Shown here piece by piece: positions 21,052 through 25,718 of a stretch of 25,718 bases of DNA. The notes beneath the pieces were generated by a model. That model saw only the letters and a program-made list of their open reading frames with translations, made no database searches and was not told where the DNA came from. Both the position numbers and the translations under genes were made by a program. The stretch lies in IMG/VR virus record IMGVR_UViG_3300045146_000635, positions 1 to 25,718 of that record; one strand, written 5' to 3'. Each line of letters opens with the position of its first letter. Position 1 is the first letter of the stretch. Origin of the DNA: a virus.

Positions 21052-21242
21052 TTTCCAAAAAGTTTAAATTTTCTTTTAGGCTTGCTCAGGACAGCATCGA
21101 GCTGCTCCTGACTGAAAAGCAGCTTATTGCCTCCGGGATTGTAAGCCTGAATTTTACCTTTGCGGCGCCATATCTTTAATGTTTGAACAGATACCCGGAG
21201 ATATTCGGCGGCTTCTTTGGCGGTGTATAATGTATTACCCAT
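21048..21242 (-). CDS. HTH_17 (excisionase/MerR-like) early regulator
   Basis: A 64-residue winged helix of the excisionase family: MGNTLYTAKEAAEYLRVSVQ, TLKIWRRKGKIQAYNPGGNK and LLFSQEQLDAVL, ending in a basic tail. It is the first gene of the leftward operon, starting about 50 nt after the proposed leftward start site, so it is the product most directly governed by the switch. It could be Xis or a Cro-like protein. It is coupled by ATGA to the LuxR-type gene. Confidence 0.8.
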   Translation of the reverse strand: MGNTLYTAKEAAEYLRVSVQTLKIWRRKGKIQAYNPGGNKLLFSQEQLDAVLSKPKRKFKLFGK

Positions 21243-21250
21243 ATTGCGGT

Positions 21251-21283
21251 ATTGACTTATTAGCGATTAATTGCGTATATTTG
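21251..21283 (+). promoter_or_regulatory. Rightward promoter for the repressor
   Basis: ATTG at 21251-21254 (inside TATTGACTT) and TATATTTG at 21276-21283 are 21 nt apart, a good match to the Bacteroidota -33/-7 pattern. The start site would be near 21290. It faces the leftward promoter, so each transcript runs through the other promoter. Confidence 0.65.
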
Positions 21284-21299
21284 TGGATATTTACAGTAG

Positions 21300-21331
21300 C
21301 AAAGGTATAAATATTTGTCTGTTAAAGTCAA
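21300..21331 (-). promoter_or_regulatory. Leftward early promoter
   Basis: On the minus strand TTG at 21331-21329 (inside TATTGACTT) and TACCTTTG at 21307-21300 are again 21 nt apart. The -7 box is identical to the late promoter candidate before portal. The -33 element is the inverted copy of the one used by the rightward promoter. It would drive the whole early operon. Confidence 0.65.
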
Positions 21332-21357
21332 TATATTGCCTAATTATTTTATATGTT

Positions 21358-21759
21358 ATGCAACATATTTCTGAAAGATTTAAATGGATTCGTGATAAGC
21401 ATTTAGGATTCACACAGACAAAAATGGCTGCCGCTCTGGATGTTGGCGAAACAACCATTAAGAATTATGAAAGTAAAAATGGTACTATGCCAGGATCGGC
21501 AGAACTCATAAAGTTGTACGAATTAGACAAAAATATAAACGTTTGCTGGCTTTTAACTGGAGAGGGCAAGAGGTTGTTAAGCGATAATTCTGGTGGGGAA
21601 TTTAACAGGCATCATATTGACCAGCTACTCAATGAAGGTTGTAAGAAAGATGAAACAATAAAAGAACTGCTAAAGCAAAATTCCATGCTTCAGAAAATAA
21701 TAGACAATCTGCTCAATCCCCAAATTGACGTAAAAAAGAAAGAGGCCGGCTCTCAGTGA
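21358..21759 (+). CDS. CI-like phage repressor (XRE family HTH)
   Basis: A 133-residue repressor. Residues 1-65 hold an XRE helix-turn-helix: ISERFKWIRDKHLGFTQTKM, then AAALDVGETTIKNYESKNGT, with the phage-repressor phrase NVCWLLTGEGKRLL after it. The C-terminal part is a short coiled coil (ETIKELLKQNSMLQKIIDNL) for oligomerisation. There is no LexA-type protease domain, so induction is not by RecA-driven self-cleavage. I chose the ATG at 21358 over 21271 because the HTH begins there and the earlier start would lie before the promoter's start site. Confidence 0.85.
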   Translation: MQHISERFKWIRDKHLGFTQTKMAAALDVGETTIKNYESKNGTMPGSAELIKLYELDKNINVCWLLTGEGKRLLSDNSGGEFNRHHIDQLLNEGCKKDETIKELLKQNSMLQKIIDNLLNPQIDVKKKEAGSQ

Positions 21760-21777
21760 CATGGAACTCCGGCCTCT
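21741..21777 (-). terminator. Hairpin at the end of the repressor gene
   Basis: AGAGGCCGG (21741-21749) pairs perfectly with CCGGCCTCT (21769-21777) around 19 nt. On the minus strand it is followed by TTCTTTCTTTTTT, so it looks like an intrinsic terminator for leftward transcripts coming from integrase. On the plus side there is no T-run. Confidence 0.55.
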
Positions 21778-21823
21778 CGAAAGGGCAAAGAGAGAATGAA
21801 GTTAATAAAATTTTAACAATAAA

Positions 21824-22258
21824 ATGAGAATAAAGATTTTAATTCTCTGTTTATTTATTGCCGGGCAGGTCAATTCGCAATGGTATTTTAGCCAGTTCGG
21901 GGTTACAGATATGAATGAGCTGAACGAAAAACAATTAAATTTAGCGTTAGAACAATCTGAAAAGACAATCGGAGCAGGACAGGCTTTAACTGCTGTTGGT
22001 TTATTAGGAACAATAATAGGATTCGTTGTTTACACGCAGGGATTAAATGAAATTATGGATATGAATTCAGATATTAACGAAGGATTAAACAAGGCCACAA
22101 CGGGGATACTTGTTGCAACAGGATTCGGGACATTAGCATCAATCGGCATCCCGACGTGGATTGTTGGTAATAATCGAAAAAATGTTATTAATATCCACCT
22201 GGTAAAATTTCAGGATCAGGGATATATGCCCTCAGCAGGAATAAGATTGTATTTTTAG
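21824..22258 (+). CDS. Signal-peptide membrane protein, lysogenic-gene candidate
   Basis: A 144-residue protein with a signal peptide (residues 1-19, ending before QWYF), a polar segment with MNELNEKQLNLALEQSEKTI, two hydrophobic segments (about 54-70, VGLLGTIIGFVVYTQGL, and 92-112, GILVATGFGTLASIGI), and a C-terminal polar tail. Similar envelope proteins are common on Bacteroidota chromosomes. It follows the repressor on the same strand and has no promoter of its own that I can see, so it is probably expressed in the lysogen. Its end overlaps the integrase end by 4 bp in the opposite direction. A surface or exclusion role is conjecture. Confidence 0.65.
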   Translation: MRIKILILCLFIAGQVNSQWYFSQFGVTDMNELNEKQLNLALEQSEKTIGAGQALTAVGLLGTIIGFVVYTQGLNEIMDMNSDINEGLNKATTGILVATGFGTLASIGIPTWIVGNNRKNVINIHLVKFQDQGYMPSAGIRLYF

Positions 22259-23484
22259 TTCAGGTTAAACTTTTTCATTTCCTCGACCTTCTGCTCTTCC
22301 ATCACGTCATAATACCCTTTGATCGTTTCAAACGTCTGCCCGGTGTATTTCATCATCACCTGAATTGGTATCCCCAGGTAAAGCCCGTTTGATATGAAGG
22401 TCCGCCGGGCAACATGACAGGTAAGAAGATCAGCCTTTGTCTTTCTTATTTCTATCCGGGTATTCCCCTGAAATTTCACAAGGGTAATTACCTCATCCAG
22501 CTCTGCAAGCGCACCCAGCTCCCTTAGTTTGTGGTTCATCTGCTGGTTTGAGATCACAGGCAGGGCAAATTCTGTCAGATCCTCATACTTTTTCAGGATC
22601 GCCTGAGCAAATTCATTCAAGGGGACAGAGATCATTTCAGGCTCCTTTTGCATCGTTAAAACGATTTTACCCTCCCTGATATCAGAATGCCTTAGTCGTT
22701 TGAGGTCGCTCCATCTGAGCCCGGAGAAGCAGCCAAAACAGAAAACATCACGTATCCTGCCGAGTGATTCCCCGGCGATCTTCAGATTGTAAACCCTCAT
22801 CAGCTCATCCCAGGAGAGGAACAGCCGGTTAAGGATGTTTTTAACCTGTTTCTTTTTCGCCTGGTAACTCTTGTACTTGATGTTCCTGTTAATTCCTCTT
22901 TTGAAGGACCAGTTAAGGAACCATTTAAGGAGCTCTATCTTCTTTTGGATAGTCGAATTAAGGCGACCGGCCTCTAAATAGTATTCGCTGAGCTTTTCAA
23001 AAAAAGGGATGTCGATACTTTCAAATTCAATATGGACAGATTTTGTCCTGCTAAATTTTGTCAAGTCATTTTTCAGCCATTGAAATTTCTCGACTGTTGT
23101 TTTTTCCCAGTCCCTTTCCCTGCTTTGCGTCTGGACAAACTCATCCAGTGCGGAAAAGAAATCATGCCGTGGAGGCTTACCAAATAGTAACTTACTCTTA
23201 AGTAACTCAATGGTCACAGGAATACGCATGATCCTGAGCTCCCGGTAAACCTGAAGGACCTCCTGCTCCATGCTGTCAAGCAGGGCATTGATCTGAACCA
23301 CGCCCCGGGCTGTTGGTTTTAACCTTCTTTTGTCCGGCATCCAGTCTTTTAAAAAAGTCTGCTCCCCGGTGTAAATCTTAAAACGTTTGCCCTCAAAAGA
23401 AAAATAAAGATAGATGGGTAGCTTCTTTGGCGGGTTGTCATCCTGGTTGAACTGCCTCCTATCCAGGTAGAAATTGACCTTCAT
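22255..23484 (-). CDS. int: Tyrosine recombinase integrase
   Basis: A 409-residue integrase of the Bacteroidota phage type. The N-terminal 100 residues are an arm-type DNA-binding domain (YLDRRQFNQDDNPPKKLPIY), residues 105-205 a SAM-like core-binding domain, and the rest the catalytic domain. Active-site residues are R257 in GLRWSDL, K280 in a beta hairpin, H357 and R360 in HVARRTF, and the nucleophile Y391 or Y392 in TIKGYYDVM. The usual His in TGH is Gln (TGQ, Q383). The gene lies beside the attachment site and reads leftward. Confidence 0.92.
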   Translation of the reverse strand: MKVNFYLDRRQFNQDDNPPKKLPIYLYFSFEGKRFKIYTGEQTFLKDWMPDKRRLKPTARGVVQINALLDSMEQEVLQVYRELRIMRIPVTIELLKSKLLFGKPPRHDFFSALDEFVQTQSRERDWEKTTVEKFQWLKNDLTKFSRTKSVHIEFESIDIPFFEKLSEYYLEAGRLNSTIQKKIELLKWFLNWSFKRGINRNIKYKSYQAKKKQVKNILNRLFLSWDELMRVYNLKIAGESLGRIRDVFCFGCFSGLRWSDLKRLRHSDIREGKIVLTMQKEPEMISVPLNEFAQAILKKYEDLTEFALPVISNQQMNHKLRELGALAELDEVITLVKFQGNTRIEIRKTKADLLTCHVARRTFISNGLYLGIPIQVMMKYTGQTFETIKGYYDVMEEQKVEEMKKFNLN

Positions 23485-23524
23485 TTTGAGTACAGTTTTG
23501 GGGACACTTTCCAGTTAATACAGG

Positions 23525-23555
23525 CAAATGTACATAAAAGAATATAAAAAGCAAG
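23525..23555 (-). promoter_or_regulatory. Integrase promoter candidate
   Basis: On the minus strand CTTG (23555-23552), 19 nt, TACATTTG (23532-23525) fits the TTG/TAnnTTTG pattern, about 40 nt before the integrase ATG. An inverted repeat with CCCG and CGGG arms (23558-23581) just upstream could bind integrase or a regulator. Confidence 0.5.
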
Positions 23556-23616
23556 TACCCGGAAAGCATATATTTTTCGGGCAAAGTAACCGTTCCTGAA
23601 AGTGTGTGAAAACATC

Positions 23617-23640
23617 GGCCAAGTCCCTCTTTCTCCGCAA
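23617..23640 (+). other. Attachment-site candidate: 3' end of a tRNA gene
   Basis: The plus-strand run CCAAGTCCCTCTTTCTCCGC resembles the 3' end of a tRNA, probably serine: part of a T-loop (CAAGT), T-stem 3' half CCCTC and acceptor 3' half TTTCTCCG. No tRNA body lies upstream; instead there is phage DNA. A rho-independent terminator follows 10 nt later. This is what integration into a tRNA gene leaves at the far end. The core length cannot be set without the other end. Confidence 0.6.
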
Positions 23641-23649
23641 CCCCAAACC

Positions 23650-23673
23650 AAACCGCGCGATGCGCGGTTTTTT
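23650..23673 (+). terminator. Intrinsic terminator after the tRNA 3' end
   Basis: AAACCGCGC and GCGCGGTTT pair over 9 bp with a GAT loop, followed by TTT. It is a classical host terminator for the tRNA gene and marks the start of host sequence. Confidence 0.85.
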
Positions 23674-23686
23674 ATTTGAAGGAGGA

Positions 23687-23714
23687 CGCAGGTGAAAGCA
23701 TGCTTTCACCTGCG
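23687..23714. repeat. 28-bp perfect palindrome
   Basis: CGCAGGTGAAAGCA is followed directly by its exact reverse complement. It is the first element of the hairpin array. A related, shorter GAAAGC-TT-GCTTTC hairpin recurs at about 24101-24114, ahead of the same flanking text. Confidence 0.9.
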
Positions 23715-23760
23715 GTTGACTGAAAATAAAAATAAAACCCGTCAGGGTTTGGTTTGGGCT

Positions 23761-24034
23761 GCAGGATACCCCGAATGGGATCACGAGCCGCACAGCGGCG
23801 AGTAATCCCTTTGGTCTGAGGAGCATGAAATGCGCTTTCATAAGCGGATCAGAGCAATAAAAATTACAACACGCAGTGTTGAGTTGTATTTTGGTTTGCA
23901 GGATACCCCGAATGGGATCACGAGCCGCACAGCGGCGAGTAATCCCTTTGGTCTGAGGAGCATGAAATGCGCTTTCATAAGCGGATCAGAGCAATAAAAA
24001 TTACAACACGCAGTGTTGAGTTGTATTTTGGTTT
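23761..24034. repeat. Two identical 137-bp tandem units
   Basis: Bases 23761-23897 and 23898-24034 are identical over 137 bp. Each unit contains a GGGAT..ATCCC hairpin, a TCTGA..TCAGA hairpin with inner ATGAAA/TTTCAT pairing, and an ACAAC..GTTGT hairpin. A diverged third unit starts at 24035. There is no convincing coding frame. Confidence 0.92.
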
Positions 24035-24212
24035 GCAGGGTACTCCAAACGGGATCACAAGCAACACGAAGTGATGCTTGTAATCCCTACCCCTGTTGAA
24101 AGCTTGCTTTCGATCAGCAGCTGACTGAAAATAAAAAGAAAACCCATAAGGGTTTGGGGTTGCAGGATCCTCCGAATGGGATCATGAGCGAACGGAGTGA
24201 GCGAATAATCCC
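23777..24212. repeat. Hairpin family GGGAT-N-ATCCC with varying stems (four copies)
   Basis: Copies at 23777-23809, 23914-23946, 24051-24087 and 24178-24212 share a left box (GCAGG..CC.AA.GGGATC) and outer GGGAT/ATCCC arms with a C.A mismatch. The inner stem differs: GCCGC/GCGGC, ACAAGCA/TGCTTGT with CAC-GAA-GTG, or GC, AC / GT, GC separated by GA.GA pairs. Each keeps pairing. AAACCC-N4-GGGTTT hairpins lie between some copies. This is intergenic and host-side. Confidence 0.8.
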
Positions 24213-24480
24213 GTTCAAAGCTTACTCTGTAAGGGAGCGCATAAAATAAAAATAATCCGCCGGCATATTTTGACCATCCATTTCAATAGTAAAGTGTTCA
24301 CTAACATGTTAATTACCAATATTAAATTATTTCCGGTGAAAGATTGTCAGAACTTCCGATATTTGCTCTTAATGAAAGGTTTGATGCAATAATGCCATCC
24401 ATCCCAACCTGATCATTGCTGAAAAACTCCCGGACAAACTTTCATTATATCAGTTCGTTTTTATAAACTTTGTAATATAT
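24213..24480. other. Intergenic host DNA without visible gene
   Basis: About 270 bp between the hairpin array and the toxin-antitoxin promoter. It holds a small CTTAC-TCT-GTAAG hairpin at its left edge and otherwise AT-rich sequence with stops in all frames. I see no gene, tRNA or clear promoter. Confidence 0.6.
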
Positions 24481-24523
24481 TAATACAAACATTTGTATTA
24501 TTATCCAACATTGAATATCTTTG
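24481..24523 (+). promoter_or_regulatory. Toxin-antitoxin promoter with overlapping operator palindrome
   Basis: TTTG at 24492-24495, 20 nt, TATCTTTG at 24516-24523 fits the Bacteroidota consensus. A perfect inverted repeat TAATACAAA-CA-TTTGTATTA (24481-24500) covers the -33 box. Binding by the HTH antitoxin there would shut the promoter, the usual autoregulation. Confidence 0.65.
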
Positions 24524-24545
24524 TACCAAAATTAAACCAAAGCAT

Positions 24546-25352
24546 ATGGATTTAAGACCTTCCCGGAGAGAGCTGGGAACCAGAATAGCAGAATTTAGAA
24601 AATCCAAAGGATTATCCCAGGAGGATTTAGCTAAGTTATTGAATATTCCAAGGCCTTCCCTTGCTCAAATCGAATTGGGTAAAAGAAACATTTCAGTCAT
24701 GGAGTTGATCAGGCTCTCGAATGCCCTTAAAATCTCTTATGAGAAACTACTGGCCAGGGACATTAAAAAAAACATTGAAGAAATTGACCTGGCTGAACAG
24801 GTTGAAAATAAACAACCTGATATTCGTATTTCGTTACCTGAACTGAATATTGAGAAGTTTAAACATATACTTCTTTATATTCTTGAAAAAACTGCCGGGA
24901 AGCCAAATGTAGGAGAAACAGTTTTATACAAATTGCTTTACTTCTGCGATTTTAACTATTATGAGCTCTATGAAGCACATCTGACAGGCGCAGAGTATCG
25001 AAAACTTCCCTACGGACCAGTACCACAAAAGCTGGATGGAATATTAAACCAGATGTTATTGAACAAGCAGATTCACAGAATGAAAACCGATTTCCATGGC
25101 TATCCACAGACACGGTATTTCCCTCTTTTAAAACCAGATTTAGCCAGAATCTCAGGAGCTGAGAAACAGATTATTGATCAGGTTATTGAACGTTTCTCAG
25201 ATTGGTCTGCGTCCAGTATCAGCGATTTTTCGCATAATGACATGCCTTGGAAAGCATCCAGGGATGGCGAAGTGATAGAGTATGAACTCGTATTTTACCG
25301 TGAACCCCCTTACAGTGTTAGAACCTATGAAAACAATGAAGAGCTTCCATGA
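24546..25352 (+). CDS. HTH-Panacea (DUF4065/SocA-like) antitoxin
   Basis: A 268-residue protein. Residues 8-68 form an XRE helix-turn-helix (LGTRIAEFRKSKGLSQEDLA, LLNIPRPSLAQIELGKRNIS). From about residue 100 comes a Panacea domain: FKHILLYILEKTAGKPNVGE, then YKLLYFCDFNYYELY, YRKLPYGPVPQKLDGILN and the late MPWKASRDGEVIEYELVFYR. Panacea proteins are known as antitoxins for many unrelated toxins. The RelE-like gene follows after 21 bp. It lies outside the prophage. Confidence 0.85.
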   Translation: MDLRPSRRELGTRIAEFRKSKGLSQEDLAKLLNIPRPSLAQIELGKRNISVMELIRLSNALKISYEKLLARDIKKNIEEIDLAEQVENKQPDIRISLPELNIEKFKHILLYILEKTAGKPNVGETVLYKLLYFCDFNYYELYEAHLTGAEYRKLPYGPVPQKLDGILNQMLLNKQIHRMKTDFHGYPQTRYFPLLKPDLARISGAEKQIIDQVIERFSDWSASSISDFSHNDMPWKASRDGEVIEYELVFYREPPYSVRTYENNEELP

Positions 25353-25373
25353 TTAATTTAATTTACAAATATT

Positions 25374-25718
25374 ATGGAATTCGTTGAAATTGAAGAATTT
25401 AATAAGGACTTGAAGAAGCTGTCAAAAAGATTTATTACTCTTTCTGATGATTTGGAGATAGTGAAAAAGGTTCTAACGGTGAATGCCGATGAAAGGCCAC
25501 CCTTCAGTTACCGGATTGATGGATTAGGAATAAAAACTTGTATTATTAAGATTAAGAAAATTGCGTCAAGGAGCTTAAAAGGCAGGGGTGCAGATTCAGG
25601 ATTACGGATTGTTTATGCGCATTTCAAAGCAGAAGAGAGGATCATCTTCATTGAGTTTTTTTTCAAGGGGGACAAGGAGAATGAGGATAGAGAAAGAATA
25701 CATAGGAATTTTACGTAA
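25374..25718 (+). CDS. RelE/ParE-like toxin
   Basis: A 114-residue basic protein with RelE/ParE features: an N-terminal helix pair (EEFNKDLKKLSKRFITLSDD), then beta strands with CIIKIKKIAS, GLRIVYAHFKAEERIIFIEF and a terminal KGDKENEDRERIHRNF helix. It ends with a TAA at the last bases of the window and so is complete. Its place after a Panacea antitoxin makes a toxin role likely. The target (ribosome-bound mRNA or gyrase) cannot be decided here. Confidence 0.75.
   Translation: MEFVEIEEFNKDLKKLSKRFITLSDDLEIVKKVLTVNADERPPFSYRIDGLGIKTCIIKIKKIASRSLKGRGADSGLRIVYAHFKAEERIIFIEFFFKGDKENEDRERIHRNFT

Noticed and set aside
23580-23640. A complete tRNA gene
   Set aside because: Only the 3' end is tRNA-like; no anticodon arm, D arm or 5' acceptor strand is present upstream.
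23515-23841. 108-residue minus-strand frame across the attachment site
   Set aside because: It spans the tRNA end, a terminator and hairpin repeats, so it is a chance frame.

Overview
The window is the integrase-proximal part of a tailed-phage (siphovirus-like, HK97-type head) prophage, plus about 2 kb of host chromosome at the right end. The host is very probably a member of Bacteroidota. Three things point there: several promoters match the Bacteroidota -7 consensus TAnnTTTG with a TTG-type -33 box 19-21 nt upstream, the integrase has the Bacteroidota arm/core arrangement, and the DNA is AT-rich with no clear Shine-Dalgarno sites. Most prophage genes lie on the minus strand in one tightly packed series with ATGA, GTGA or TAATG overlaps. 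The phage map therefore runs right to left and leaves the window at base 1 inside a tail gene.

Right to left: host genes for a Panacea-domain antitoxin and a RelE/ParE-like toxin (24546-25718); a host intergenic array of variable hairpins (23687-24235); the 3' end of a tRNA gene with its terminator, which marks the attachment site (about 23617-23673); the integrase (22255-23484); a small membrane protein and a CI-type repressor on the plus strand (21358-22258); and a switch region with two promoters facing each other (21250-21333). The early leftward operon follows: three small HTH regulators, many small unknown genes, RecT recombinase, NinG, a tetrapeptide-repeat protein, a C5 cytosine methyltransferase with a long second reading frame inside it, a replication initiator with candidate internal iterons, an SSB-like protein, an N4/N6 DNA methyltransferase, a DnaA domain-IV protein and small zinc-ribbon and membrane proteins. 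The packaging and head module is next: HNH nuclease, small and large terminase, a cassette of four glycosyltransferases and two tiny coupled genes, then portal, protease, major capsid, connectors, head-spike base, HK97 gp10-like neck protein, and a tail-terminator domain joined to a long leucine-rich-repeat array that runs off the left edge.

Seven observations deserve most attention. (1) A dual-coding stretch of about 785 bp lies inside the cytosine methyltransferase gene. (2) The DUF3168-like tail terminator is fused to an LRR array with a perfect 126-bp internal duplication. (3) The glycosyltransferase cassette sits between large terminase and portal, and a palindrome-flanked promoter candidate follows it. 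(4) The switch has face-to-face promoters with -33 boxes in an inverted repeat. (5) AAGGRGCTT repeats and 12-bp tandem repeats lie inside the replication gene. (6) A small early gene is split by one in-frame TAA while keeping both coupling overlaps. (7) The host hairpin array changes stem sequence between copies but keeps pairing, and appears to use tandem G.A mismatches. All family assignments are from reading the sequence and memory of families; no search was run.
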